Shown here piece by piece: positions 51,905-61,249 of a DNA stretch of 64,000 nt. Below the pieces are notes generated by a model. That model ran no database searches. It was not told the origin of the DNA and was given only the letters and a program-made list of their open reading frames with translations. Each line of letters starts with the position of its first letter. Positions within the stretch are counted from its first letter, which is position 1. This DNA is from Mannheimia glucosida (GTDB lineage Bacteria > Pseudomonadota > Gammaproteobacteria > Enterobacterales > Pasteurellaceae): NCBI RefSeq assembly GCF_046267875.1, contig NZ_CP176502.1, forward strand, positions 1,860,001-1,924,000, read 5' to 3'. A program made the translations under genes and the position numbers.

Positions 51905-53146
51905 TTATTTATTAAAACCATTACGATTATTTTTCTTCGCTACAAAAGGGCTTTTCGTTCTTGGTCGGTTTACTTTAGGTAAATCAAGTAAGGACTCTTT
52001 ATCATATTGACTGACCGGAATTTGGTGTCCGATATACTCTTCAATCGCTGGTAAATTGACCGCGTAACGCTCACAAGCAAAGCTGATTGAATGCCCACTC
52101 TCACCTGCTCGACCTGTTCTACCAATACGGTGAACGTAATCTTCTTTATCGTCCGGTAAATCATAATTAAACACGTGCGTGACATCCGGAATATGCAAAC
52201 CACGAGCCGCAACATCTGTTACCACTAAAATATCCAAATTGCCCTTGGTGAAATTATCCAGCAAAGAAAGGCGTTTTTTCTGAGGAATATCGCCGGTTAG
52301 CATTCCAACCCGATGTCCGTCTGCCGATAAATATTGCCAAATCTCTTCACATTTATGCTTGGTATTGGCAAAAATCATACAACGCTCCGGCCACTCTTCC
52401 TCAAGCAATGTCAGCAACAATGCCATTTTGTCTTCATTAGAAGGGTAAAATAGCTCTTCTTTAATACGATGTCCGGTTTTTTGTAGCGGCTCAATTTCAA
52501 TATATTCGGCATTATTCATATCTTCATAAGCAAGCTCCCGCACTTTTGCCGAAAGCGTTGCCGAAAAGAGCAAGGTCAAACGCTGTTTCGGTGAAGGGGA
52601 CTTACGCATCAGATAACGAATATCTTTAATAAAACCAAGATCAAACATTCGATCTGCTTCATCTAGCACAATCACTTGAATTTTATCTAAATTGATAATG
52701 CCTTGTTTCACATAGTCGATCACTCGACCTGTTGTACCGACTAGGATATCTACCCCTTTTTCAATTTCTTGAACTTGTTTGTCGTAACCATCACCACCGT
52801 ATGCCAACGCCAGTTTTAAATCAGAATGTTTTAAAAACAGCTCGGCATCAGCCCCAATTTGCACCGCCAATTCACGGGTAGGGGCAAGAATTAATGCTCT
52901 CGGCTGGTTCTTCGCCGTTTCTGTTTCATTGTTTAATAAATGGTGGAAAGTTGCCACCAAAAAAGCCAATGTTTTGCCTGTACCAGTTTGAGCTTGGCCT
53001 GCAATGTCATTTCCTTTTAAAGTAATCGGGAGGGTTTTCGCTTGAATTGGAGTACAGAACTCAAAGCCTTTGCTATCAAGAGCATTTAACACATTAGCGT
53101 GAATCGGGAAGTCAATAAAACGGTGTTCGGTAAGGTGATTAGACAT
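51905..53146 (-). CDS. rhlB: ATP-dependent RNA helicase RhlB
   Basis: DEAD-box helicase of the RNA degradosome type. MSNHLTEHRFIDFPIHANVLNALDSKGF, QAQTGTGKT (motif I), DEAD (motif II), FSAT (motif III) and HRIGRTGRAG (motif VI) are present; YIEIEPLQKTGHRIKEELFYPSNEDKM tracks E. coli RhlB from memory, which separates it from SrmB. The C-terminus is short and basic. 413 aa. Uptake signals lie between it and recO. Confidence 0.92.
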   Translation of the reverse strand: MSNHLTEHRFIDFPIHANVLNALDSKGFEFCTPIQAKTLPITLKGNDIAGQAQTGTGKTLAFLVATFHHLLNNETETAKNQPRALILAPTRELAVQIGADAELFLKHSDLKLALAYGGDGYDKQVQEIEKGVDILVGTTGRVIDYVKQGIINLDKIQVIVLDEADRMFDLGFIKDIRYLMRKSPSPKQRLTLLFSATLSAKVRELAYEDMNNAEYIEIEPLQKTGHRIKEELFYPSNEDKMALLLTLLEEEWPERCMIFANTKHKCEEIWQYLSADGHRVGMLTGDIPQKKRLSLLDNFTKGNLDILVVTDVAARGLHIPDVTHVFNYDLPDDKEDYVHRIGRTGRAGESGHSISFACERYAVNLPAIEEYIGHQIPVSQYDKESLLDLPKVNRPRTKSPFVAKKNNRNGFNK

Positions 53147-53233
53147 AGTATTTCCTTGATAATTATTGTGTTACAAGCGGTCTTTTTTACACATTTTTTT
53201 GCAAAATAGCATATTGGGCATTTTTTCTCAAAT

Positions 53234-53956
53234 TTAACCGCTTTTGAGTTTATTCGGCAAAATGGATTGGAAAAGCTCTCGGCTTTTCAACGGTTGTGAA
53301 CCTAAATAGGGCTTTAATGCAATTCGGGTAAAACGTTTTGCCGCTTGCTGAGTCGCTTTTTCTGAAAAATCCAACTGAGCAAATGCCAACAAATCGCTGC
53401 CTAAAAAGGTCTGGTTATTCTGTAATAATGAGGCGATAAATCCTTGATTTTCCTGAAATTGATAGGTCATTTTCGGATCAACCGGCAAACCGGTTGCCGC
53501 ACAGTGCGTAAAATCCACCCCATAACCTAATGCTTTTAACGTATGAAATTCAAAGGTGCGTAAAATCGGCTCAATCTGTTTTTGTGCGGCAAGCTCGGTG
53601 ATGCAACGTAAATAATGCTGAAATAATTCAGGGTAAGCAGTCTGATTTTCCAATACTCTTGCAAGTACTTCGTTAATATAAAACCCACTATAAAGCGAAA
53701 GGGTTTCCATCGGCAATGTTAATGCTGCCGGTTCTGCTTTGGTTAAGGTTTTAAGCTCCCCTTTACCCGACCAACGCAACAACAACGGCGTGAACGGCTG
53801 CAACACCGCTTTCAACGGCGAACGTGGACGCTTCGCCCCTTTTGCCAGCAAGGTAATCCGCCCGTGATATTCGGTAAAAAACTCCACCAGCAAACTACTT
53901 TCGCTGTATTCTCTGCGGTGGAGTACAAAGGCTCGTTGCCATTGATCTGTGGTCAT
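53234..53956 (-). CDS. recO: DNA repair protein RecO
   Basis: RecFOR-pathway recombination mediator that binds SSB and loads RecA. N-terminal OB fold (QRAFVLHRREYSESSLLVEFFTEYHGRITLLAKGAKRPRSPLKAVLQPF) then a helical domain. 240 aa. It is the last gene of the lepA-lepB-rnc-era-recO group, but separated from era by a 412-bp fold-back repeat. Confidence 0.95.
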   Translation of the reverse strand: MTTDQWQRAFVLHRREYSESSLLVEFFTEYHGRITLLAKGAKRPRSPLKAVLQPFTPLLLRWSGKGELKTLTKAEPAALTLPMETLSLYSGFYINEVLARVLENQTAYPELFQHYLRCITELAAQKQIEPILRTFEFHTLKALGYGVDFTHCAATGLPVDPKMTYQFQENQGFIASLLQNNQTFLGSDLLAFAQLDFSEKATQQAAKRFTRIALKPYLGSQPLKSRELFQSILPNKLKSG

Positions 53957-53974
53957 AATTAATCCCGACTATAT

Positions 53975-54386
53975 GTCACTTTCTTTGCTTCGCCAAAGAA
54001 AGTAACCAAAGAAAGGCGACCCTACTTCACCGCTGTCTTCGCTTGGTTTGAATTTGCTTAACGAAAAAATTCCAAACTCGCCGCTTCGCTGCTCAAACAA
54101 GGAATTTTTCCTACAAATTCAAAGTCGCTCAGGCGGTTCAGAAGGGAACCCGGCAGAGCATCATTTTGCAAAATTTTTCAAAAAAATCACCGCTTGTATG
54201 GTCGGATCGGGTTCCCTTCTGAGTTGCCCGAACGACTTGAAATTTTTAGGAAAATAACCCGAGCGAGAACGAAGCGAACATCAGGGTTATTTTTCGTTAA
54301 GAAAATTTCAACCAAGTGAGGATAGCAACGAAGCAGGGTGTGCTTTCTTTTGGTTACTTTTCTTTGCACAAGTAAAGAAAAGTGAC
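53975..54386. repeat. 412-bp fold-back (long imperfect palindrome) element
   Basis: The whole era-recO gap is an imperfect inverted repeat. Ends are GTCACTTTCTTTGC at 53975 and AAAGAAAAGTGAC ending at 54386. Inner matches: AGTAACCAAA (54001-54010) with TTTGGTTACT (54349-54358), and the perfect 15-bp pair TCAGAAGGGAACCCG (54138-54152) / CGGGTTCCCTTCTGA (54208-54222). The centre holds an uptake core (ACCGCTTGT, about 54190). No convincing gene is inside; short frames exist only as by-products. It looks like a non-coding mobile or REP/MITE-like repeat. Confidence 0.75.
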
Positions 54387-54393
54387 AAAAAAA

Positions 54394-55311
54394 CTACTCA
54401 TCCATATACCCTAAACTTCTCAAGGCTCTTTCGTCATCTGCCCAACCGGCTTTGACTTTCACCCAGAGTTCAAGGTGGACTTGGTTATCGAATAAACGCT
54501 CCATATCTTTACGGGCTTCAATGCCGATGGTCTTAATTTTCTGACCGCCGGCACCGATCACCATTTTTTTCTGTCCGTCTCGTTCCACTAAAATTAAGCC
54601 GTTGATTTCATAAACACCACGTTCGTTCATTTTGAATTGCTCGATTTCTACCGTCACGGAATAAGGCAATTCCTCGCCGGTGAAACGCATTAATTTTTCA
54701 CGGATAATCTCCGATGCCATAAAGCGTTGAGAGCGGTCTGTTACATACTCTTCCGGGAAATGATGAACGCCTTCACGCAACGATTTACGCACAAATTTCT
54801 GTAAAATATGCACGTTTTTACCACGTTGTGCCGAAATCGGTAGGATTTCCGCAAAATCAAACTTTTGTGAAAGCTCGGTAATATGTGGCAGTAGTTCTTC
54901 CTTTTCTTTGATGTTATCGACTTTATTGATCGCCAATAAAACCGGAGCTTTTGCAGAACGGAGCTTATTTAGCACCATTTCATCATCTTCTGTCCATTTA
55001 GTACCTTCCACCACAAAGATAATTAAATCCACATCGCCAATCGCCGAGCTTGCAGCACGGTTCATTAATCGGTTAATGGCTCGCTTTTCTTCAATATGTA
55101 ACCCCGGAGTGTCCACATAAATTGCTTGGTATTGATCTTCGGTGTGAATCCCCACAATACGGTGGCGGGTTGTTTGTGCTTTGCGTGAAGTAATCGAGAT
55201 TTTCTGTCCTAAAATTTTATTTAAAAGGGTCGATTTACCCACATTCGGGCGACCTACAATCGCAATAAAACCACAATAGGTTTTAGCAGGAGTTTGAGTT
55301 TGTTCTGTCAT
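54394..55311 (-). CDS. era: GTPase Era
   Basis: Ribosome-associated GTPase for 30S assembly. G1 GRPNVGKS (about 18-25), G3 DTPG, G4 NKVD, and a C-terminal KH domain (IREKLMRFTGEELPYSVTVEI... VIGAGGQKIKTIGIEARKDMERLF) that binds 16S rRNA. 305 aa. Confidence 0.97.
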   Translation of the reverse strand: MTEQTQTPAKTYCGFIAIVGRPNVGKSTLLNKILGQKISITSRKAQTTRHRIVGIHTEDQYQAIYVDTPGLHIEEKRAINRLMNRAASSAIGDVDLIIFVVEGTKWTEDDEMVLNKLRSAKAPVLLAINKVDNIKEKEELLPHITELSQKFDFAEILPISAQRGKNVHILQKFVRKSLREGVHHFPEEYVTDRSQRFMASEIIREKLMRFTGEELPYSVTVEIEQFKMNERGVYEINGLILVERDGQKKMVIGAGGQKIKTIGIEARKDMERLFDNQVHLELWVKVKAGWADDERALRSLGYMDE

Positions 55312-55344
55312 TTTGTTTTCCTTTCATTCTGCGGAATGAATTTG

Positions 55345-55410
55345 ATGGTGCAAGCGTCCACGCTTGTACCATTTAATTAAATCTTTAGCACAAGCGAGGA
55401 CGCTTGCGCT
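55345..55410. repeat. Pair of palindromes between era and rnc
   Basis: ATGGTGCAAGCGT/ACGCTTGTACCAT (55345-55372) and AGCACAAGCG/CGCTTGCGCT (55387-55410) share the core CAAGCG...CGCTTG. They resemble a tandem REP pair. Confidence 0.55.
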
Positions 55411-55414
55411 ATCG

Positions 55415-56089
55415 TTACTTTTTCGTTTTAACCACGGCTAATGCCTTTTCTGCGGCATTTTGCTCGGCTTTTCGGCGGCTGGTACCAATGCCGATAAACA
55501 CATCCTCGATGTTAATCACTTTGCAGGTCACGCGGAAGGTTTGGTTATGGGCTTCGCCTTTAATATCTAACACATTATATTCAGGCAAAGGTAATTTTCT
55601 GCCTTGTAAAAATTCTTGCAGGCGTGTTTTCGGATCTTTTTGGGCATCACCCGGGCTGATTTCCGCCAGTAAATCAGCATACCAATCCGCTACTTTTTCC
55701 ATTGCTTTTGCCATATCTTGGTCAAGATAAATCGCTGCAATAATGGCTTCTACACAATCGGAAAGAATCGATTCTCGGCGAAAACCGCCACTTTTTAGTT
55801 CACCGGGCCCTAATTTCAGGTAGTCACCTAAGTCAAATTGACGGGCAATAATGGCTAAGGTTTGCTCACGCACAAGGGTCGCACGCATACGGCTTAGCTC
55901 GCCTTCATTTGCTTTTGGGAATTTGTCGTATAAAGCTTTGCCGATGGTAAAATTTAAAATGGAATCACCTAAAAATTCAAGGCGTTCGTTATTTTTTGAA
56001 GCGGCACTGCGGTGCGTTAAGGCTTGTGTGAGGTAATCAAGGTTATGAAATTGATAACCTAATTTTTTCTGTAATCGTTCTAATTGCAT
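55415..56089 (-). CDS. rnc: Ribonuclease III
   Basis: Double-strand RNA nuclease for rRNA and mRNA processing. Signature NERLEFLGDSIL (about 34-45) with catalytic acids, DCVEAIIAAIYLD, then a dsRNA-binding domain (DPKTRLQEFLQGRKLPLPEY... GIGTSRRKAEQNAAEKAL). 224 aa. It may also take part in RNA handling of defence systems, but type I-C uses Cas5c for crRNA cleavage. Confidence 0.97.
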   Translation of the reverse strand: MQLERLQKKLGYQFHNLDYLTQALTHRSAASKNNERLEFLGDSILNFTIGKALYDKFPKANEGELSRMRATLVREQTLAIIARQFDLGDYLKLGPGELKSGGFRRESILSDCVEAIIAAIYLDQDMAKAMEKVADWYADLLAEISPGDAQKDPKTRLQEFLQGRKLPLPEYNVLDIKGEAHNQTFRVTCKVINIEDVFIGIGTSRRKAEQNAAEKALAVVKTKK

Positions 56090-56115
56090 AAATTCTTTTA
56101 TTTATTAATGACTGA

Positions 56116-56140
56116 GGGGCGAATTACCATTCGCCCCCTA
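56116..56140. repeat. REP-like palindrome between rnc and lepB
   Basis: GGGGCGAAT/ATTCGCCCC with a 4-base loop, then CCTACA-like tail. Same unit as 57137. Confidence 0.65.
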
Positions 56141-56147
56141 CACTACA

Positions 56148-57107
56148 TTATTCAATAGTGGTAAACATTCTGGAAAAACGCAATCCGGTTGGAAACTCGT
56201 TTGCTTTTTTATCTAAACTTAGCCAGATAAATGTCGCTTTGCCCACAATATTTTTTTCCGGCACGAAGCCCCAAAAACGGCTGTCTTCACTGTTGTCACG
56301 GTTGTCACCCATCACAAAATAGTGTCCTTGCGGGACAACCCACTCACCGTCTATTTGCCCTTCTTGTTTATAGAAGTAAGGTGCATAATTAAACGCCATT
56401 GGGTGATTTAAAATTTGGTGGGTTACATCACCTTTTTCGGTACGCTCAAGTTGCATTTCGCCGTGGTAGAAAAACTCAGGGTTTGGTTTGCTTTCGCTGT
56501 ATTCAAATGTCTTGGTTTCGCCATTTGCATTAGTAACCGTTAATTGTTGGGTAGCAAAATCGTATTTCACTTTATCGCCGCCTACCGCAATCACACGTTT
56601 AATGTAATCCACGTGAGGTTGAGCCGGTGCTTTGAAAACAATAATATCTCCACGCTCCGGCTTGCCGGTTTCGATTAAAGTATTCTGCCAAATCGGATCT
56701 TTAATCCCATAACTGAATTTATTTACTATCAAAAAATCGCCAACACGCAAGGTCGGTTCCATTGAACCACTTGGAATTTGAAACGGCTCAAATAAAAACG
56801 AACGCAATACGGTAACAAAGAATAAAATTCCGAACAGGGAGGCAAAAAATTCTCCAACTGCCGATTTCGGTTGAATCTCTGCCATTTCTTCTTCGGTTAA
56901 TGCTCTACCTAAGCGTTTTTGTTGCTGGGCGATTGCCAGTTTACGTCTTGGGTCGGCACTAAATTTATAGAACGCCCAAAATCCGCCACAGATGATCACT
57001 AACGCCACTAAAATAATTGAAATTGTATTTGGCAGTTGCATTGAATCCAACCATTTCCAAATACCGTAAATAATGCCTAGAAAAATAATCGGCATAAGTT
57101 GTGCCAT
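56148..57107 (-). CDS. lepB: Signal peptidase I
   Basis: Inner-membrane serine protease that removes signal peptides. Two N-terminal membrane helices, catalytic Ser in PSGSMEPTL (near residue 116), catalytic Lys in DYIKRVIAVGGD (near 170), and box E GDNRDNSEDSRFWGFVP. 319 aa. Confidence 0.97.
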   Translation of the reverse strand: MAQLMPIIFLGIIYGIWKWLDSMQLPNTISIILVALVIICGGFWAFYKFSADPRRKLAIAQQQKRLGRALTEEEMAEIQPKSAVGEFFASLFGILFFVTVLRSFLFEPFQIPSGSMEPTLRVGDFLIVNKFSYGIKDPIWQNTLIETGKPERGDIIVFKAPAQPHVDYIKRVIAVGGDKVKYDFATQQLTVTNANGETKTFEYSESKPNPEFFYHGEMQLERTEKGDVTHQILNHPMAFNYAPYFYKQEGQIDGEWVVPQGHYFVMGDNRDNSEDSRFWGFVPEKNIVGKATFIWLSLDKKANEFPTGLRFSRMFTTIE

Positions 57108-57136
57108 TTAACTCTCCCTTTTATCTTTTACCGTGT

Positions 57137-57160
57137 GGGCGAATGATGATTCGCCCCTAC
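57137..57160. repeat. REP-like palindrome between lepB and lepA
   Basis: GGGCGAAT/ATTCGCCC with a 4-base loop and CTACA tail. Followed by an abutting uptake-signal palindrome (GACCGCTTG/CAAGCGGT, about 57187). Confidence 0.65.
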
Positions 57161-57227
57161 ATTTTTGCAAAATTTTTTCAAAATACGACCGCTTGCAAGC
57201 GGTTTAATTCCGCATTTATTTTGCAAA

Positions 57228-59027
57228 TTATTCTTTGCCAACGTGTAAAATCGCTAAGAATGCCTCTTGCGGAACTTCTACGTTACCGAGAGATTTCATT
57301 CGTTTTTTACCCTCTTTTTGTTTTTGTAGTAGTTTTTTCTTACGACTCACGTCACCACCGTAACATTTCGCCAGTACGTTTTTGCGTAGCTGTTTTACCG
57401 TAGAACGAGCAATAACGTGGTTGCCGATAGCCGCTTGAATCGCAATATCAAATTGCTGGCGAGGAATCAGCTCACGCATTTTTTCCACTAATTCACGTCC
57501 GCGATAAGCTGCATTCGCACGGTGAACGATAATTGCCAACGCATCTACACGCTCGCCGTTGATCATAATATCAACACGCACCATATCTGCATTTTGGAAG
57601 CGTTTGAAACCATAATCTAATGAGGCATAACCACGAGAGGTTGATTTTAAGCGATCGAAGAAATCCAACACTACTTCACCCATCGGGATTTCGTAAGTTA
57701 ATGCAATTTGGTTGCCGTGATACACCATATTGGTTTGCACGCCACGTTTTTCCACACATAAGGTAATCACGTTACCTAAAAACTCTTGTGGCACAAGCAT
57801 ATTACACTCTGCAATCGGCTCACGAATTTCTGCAATATTATTGATAGCAGGCAGTTTTGAGGGGCTGTCCACATAAATGGTTTCGCCACTGGTTTGCACC
57901 ACTTCATACACTACCGTTGGGGCAGTGGTAATCAGGTCTAGATCATATTCACGCTCTAATCGCTCTTGAATGATCTCCATATGTAGCAAGCCTAAGAAAC
58001 CGCAACGGAAACCAAAACCTAATGCACTCGAAGTTTCAGGTTCGTAGAATAACGAGGCATCGTTTAGGCTCAATTTACCTAAAGCATCACGGAAGGCTTC
58101 GTAATCGTCTGAACTAATCGGGAACAAACCTGCATATACCTGCGGTTTCACTTTTTTAAAGCCGGGTAGCACATTGGTTGCCGGATTGTGATGATGCGTT
58201 AAGGTATCGCCCACCGGCGCACCTAAAATATCTTTAATCGCACACACTACCCAGCCTACTTCGCCGGTTTTAAGTTCAGTAGTATCTACTTGTTTTGGTG
58301 TGAAGATACCTAAACGATCCACATTGTAAGATTGTCCGGTACTCATCACTTTAATTTTATCGCCTTTTTTCAGCACGCCGTTTTTCACTCGCACTAAAGA
58401 AACCACGCCTAAATAGTTATCGAACCAAGAGTCAATAATCAAGGCTTGTAATGGTGCTTCCGGATCACCTTCCGGTGCAGGGATTTTCTTCACGATTTCT
58501 TCTAAAACATCTTCAATCCCTAAACCGGTTTTCGCAGAACAACGCACCGCATCAATCGCATCAATACCAACAATATCTTCAATCTCTTCTGCTACACGCT
58601 CCGGTTCAGCTGCAGGCAAGTCAATTTTATTTAAAATCGGCACGACTTCTAAGTCCATTTCAATCGCGGTATAACAGTTTGCCAACGTTTGAGCCTCAAC
58701 CCCCTGCCCTGCATCTACCACCAATAATGCTCCTTCACAGGCAGCCAGTGAGCGAGACACTTCATAAGAGAAATCCACGTGCCCTGGCGTGTCGATAAAG
58801 TTAAGCTGATAAGTTTCACCATCTTTCGCTTTATAATTTAAGGTAACACTTTGTGCTTTAATGGTAATACCACGCTCACGCTCCAGATCCATTGAGTCTA
58901 ATACTTGGGCTTCCATTTCACGGTCTGATAAACCACCGCAAGTTTGAATTAAACGGTCTGATAAAGTCGATTTACCGTGGTCGATATGGGCGATAATCGA
59001 AAAGTTACGAATATTTTGCATTTTCAT
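57228..59027 (-). CDS. lepA: Elongation factor 4
   Basis: Translational GTPase (EF4/LepA). G1 AHIDHGKSTL, G3 DTPGHVDF, G4 NKIDLP, then the LepA-specific C-terminal domain with GRELVEKMRELIPRQQFDIAIQAAIG. 599 aa. First gene of lepA-lepB-rnc-era-recO. Confidence 0.98.
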   Translation of the reverse strand: MKMQNIRNFSIIAHIDHGKSTLSDRLIQTCGGLSDREMEAQVLDSMDLERERGITIKAQSVTLNYKAKDGETYQLNFIDTPGHVDFSYEVSRSLAACEGALLVVDAGQGVEAQTLANCYTAIEMDLEVVPILNKIDLPAAEPERVAEEIEDIVGIDAIDAVRCSAKTGLGIEDVLEEIVKKIPAPEGDPEAPLQALIIDSWFDNYLGVVSLVRVKNGVLKKGDKIKVMSTGQSYNVDRLGIFTPKQVDTTELKTGEVGWVVCAIKDILGAPVGDTLTHHHNPATNVLPGFKKVKPQVYAGLFPISSDDYEAFRDALGKLSLNDASLFYEPETSSALGFGFRCGFLGLLHMEIIQERLEREYDLDLITTAPTVVYEVVQTSGETIYVDSPSKLPAINNIAEIREPIAECNMLVPQEFLGNVITLCVEKRGVQTNMVYHGNQIALTYEIPMGEVVLDFFDRLKSTSRGYASLDYGFKRFQNADMVRVDIMINGERVDALAIIVHRANAAYRGRELVEKMRELIPRQQFDIAIQAAIGNHVIARSTVKQLRKNVLAKCYGGDVSRKKKLLQKQKEGKKRMKSLGNVEVPQEAFLAILHVGKE

Positions 59028-59123
59028 CGGGCAGTTAATGTCCTGTTTTGTTATTTGTTTATCGAAAAATTAATCGGGGAATTGTACTTGAAATACAAGG
59101 TTTTGCAAAGGAAAAGAAGAACA

Positions 59124-59183
59124 AACAAGCGGTTGTTTTTGCTTAAAAATTTGCAAATTTCTTTGTAAAAACACCCGCTTGTT
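59124..59183. terminator. Inverted uptake-signal pair between the amidohydrolase and lepA
   Basis: 17-bp arms AACAAGCGGTTGTTTTT and AAAAACACCCGCTTGTT, one mismatch, about 26 bases apart. Lies 15 bases past the amidohydrolase stop, so it may terminate that gene. Confidence 0.5.
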
Positions 59184-59197
59184 AATAATAGGTAAGA

Positions 59198-60433
59198 TCA
59201 AACTATTTCTGCCAGTTCTAGCACAGCCTGTTGCAGCACACGAATACCGGCTTCAATATCTGTCCATTCGGTAAATTCAAGTGGATTATGACTAATGCCT
59301 AAATGAGAAGGTACGAATAACATACCTGTCGGACAAAGCGTTGCCATATGCATTGCATCGTGTCCTGCACCGCTTGGCATAATGTCATAACTATAGCCTA
59401 ATTTCTCCGTAACTTGAGTTAAATGAGTTACCATTTCTTCAGCCAATACAATCGGTTTGTCTTTTGAAATCAGCTGCAATTCAATGGTTAAACCTCGTTT
59501 TTCTGCCACTTCCTTGATTTTATCTTGTAATGCGATAAAGACAGATTCTCTCGCTTCAAAATGTGTACCTCGAATATCCACTAATAATTCCGCATAACCA
59601 GGAACTACATTCATTACACCCGGTTTGGCGGTTAAATTACCTGCGGTTGCGACAGTTGAATGCCCAGCTTGAATTGCCGCATTTTCTAGCTCTAATGCTA
59701 ATTCTGCTGCCCCCAGTAAAGCGTCGTGGCGATAATGCATTGCCGTTGCCCCTGAATGGTCGGCTTGACCTTGAATTTTCACAATAGCCCGAATCGGAGC
59801 AGCAATGCCGGTCACAATCCCGATGGTTTTCTGTTCGTTTTCCAATCTTGGACCTTGCTCAATATGCAATTCTAAAAAGCATTTAAATTCTTCTGGCTGG
59901 CGTTTTGATTGATTAACACGATTGAAATCCAACCCGATTGTATCCAGTGCCTGAGCCAAGCTTAAACCTTGTTTATCGCTTAATTTACTTAATGTTTCTT
60001 GAGTTGCAATACCGCACATCACTTTGCTGCCCAGTGTGGCATAATTAAAACGGCTGGATTCTTCACAAGCAAAGATGATTAATTCAAGGGGATAACGAGT
60101 TTGTTGTTTGTTTTCACAAAGTTGGAAAAGGGTTTCCAGCCCTGCAATAGTGCCTAGTGTGCCATCAAATTTTCCGGCATTGACTACCGTATCAATATGC
60201 GAACCAAAGGCAACCGCAGGAAGGCTGTTATCAATGCCTTGTTTTCGGATAAATACGTTGCCGATTGGGTCTATTTTGACCGAAAGATCGTACTGTTTGC
60301 ACAAATTGATCACATAATCTCGGGCGTTGATATCCTGTTCAGAAAAGGCAAGTCGGGTTACTTCCCCATCAACTGATGTAAATGTTGCCAAATCTGAAAA
60401 AATCTGTTGAATTCTTTGCATATTTATTGACAT
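59198..60433 (-). CDS. M20-family amidase/carbamoylase (AllC/HyuC-like)
   Basis: Zn-dependent amidohydrolase: metal-binding GSHIDTVVNAGKFDGTLG (about 77-94), ACEESSRFNYATLGSKVMCG (about 123-142), ELHIEQGPRLE (about 192) and the dimerisation-domain motif DHSGATAM. The family includes allantoate amidohydrolase, N-carbamoyl-L-amino acid hydrolase and ureidoglycine aminohydrolase partners; substrate cannot be told by eye. 411 aa. Divergent from pepE with a 101-bp gap, so likely part of the same peptide/amide use locus. Confidence 0.85.
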   Translation of the reverse strand: MSINMQRIQQIFSDLATFTSVDGEVTRLAFSEQDINARDYVINLCKQYDLSVKIDPIGNVFIRKQGIDNSLPAVAFGSHIDTVVNAGKFDGTLGTIAGLETLFQLCENKQQTRYPLELIIFACEESSRFNYATLGSKVMCGIATQETLSKLSDKQGLSLAQALDTIGLDFNRVNQSKRQPEEFKCFLELHIEQGPRLENEQKTIGIVTGIAAPIRAIVKIQGQADHSGATAMHYRHDALLGAAELALELENAAIQAGHSTVATAGNLTAKPGVMNVVPGYAELLVDIRGTHFEARESVFIALQDKIKEVAEKRGLTIELQLISKDKPIVLAEEMVTHLTQVTEKLGYSYDIMPSGAGHDAMHMATLCPTGMLFVPSHLGISHNPLEFTEWTDIEAGIRVLQQAVLELAEIV

Positions 60434-60534
60434 AGGTCACCTCTTTTCTTAACCTGAAATAGGTAAAATTATATACAATCCTAAAAGAAGTAATAGCTGT
60501 TTTGATCAAAGAATATCTTATTAAGGAGACAACT

Positions 60535-61239
60535 ATGAAAAATATGCTGTTAATGAGTGGTTCTAAGTATAAAAATACAGAGTATTTAGCTCATACGATT
60601 AAATGGCTAAAAGAGTTCCTAGCTGATTATAAGGGTAAGAAAATCGCCTTTTTGCCTTATGCAGGAGTAAGCCGAAGCTATGATGAATATGAACAAGTCG
60701 TGCAAGATAAATTCGCAGAGCTGGAATTAGAGATTGTATCTGTTCATCGAGCGAAAAAACACACCGAAATTCTCGAGCAAGCAGATGTAATTGCAGTTGG
60801 CGGAGGCAATACGTTTTGTTTGTTAAATCAGATGTATGAAAACAAGGTGCTGGATTGTATTCGTGAAAAAGTTGAAAACGGCACACCTTATTTTGGTTGG
60901 AGTGCCGGGGCGAATGTTGCCGGTGCATCAATTATGACCACCAACGATATGCCGATTACTTACCCTCCTTCATTTAACGCCTTAAATTTATTTCCTCATC
61001 AAATTAATCCACATTTTATTGCCGGCAAAATTCAGGGGCATAATGGCGAGAGCCGAGAAGAACGCTTGAAAGAATTTCTGATTGTAAACCCTAATTCGAT
61101 TGTTTACGCCTTGCCGGAAGGAACTGCATTACATATTCAAGGCAATCAAGCAAAAGTGTTAGGAGAAACGGCGGTGCTACAATTTAGCCAAGATATGCAA
61201 TTAAAAACCTTTGAGCCTAATACTATATTCACTTACTGA
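60535..61239 (+). CDS. pepE: Peptidase E (alpha-aspartyl dipeptidase)
   Basis: Cytoplasmic serine peptidase that cuts Asp-X dipeptides. GWSAGANVAGA holds the nucleophilic Ser, and VGGGNTFCLL precedes it as in E. coli PepE. I use the ATG at 60535 (234 aa), which has AAGGAG 6 bases upstream; an upstream in-frame ATG at 60502 has none. Followed by the DcuC-like carrier with a 10-base gap. Confidence 0.9.
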   Translation: MKNMLLMSGSKYKNTEYLAHTIKWLKEFLADYKGKKIAFLPYAGVSRSYDEYEQVVQDKFAELELEIVSVHRAKKHTEILEQADVIAVGGGNTFCLLNQMYENKVLDCIREKVENGTPYFGWSAGANVAGASIMTTNDMPITYPPSFNALNLFPHQINPHFIAGKIQGHNGESREERLKEFLIVNPNSIVYALPEGTALHIQGNQAKVLGETAVLQFSQDMQLKTFEPNTIFTY

Positions 61240-61249
61240 GGAGAACGAT

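Noticed and set aside
51905..53146. SrmB annotation
   Set aside because: The N-terminus and the KTGHRIKEELFYPSNE block follow RhlB.
54048..54369. Small open frames in the era-recO gap
   Set aside because: They lie within the fold-back repeat on both strands, have no ribosome sites and no family resemblance.
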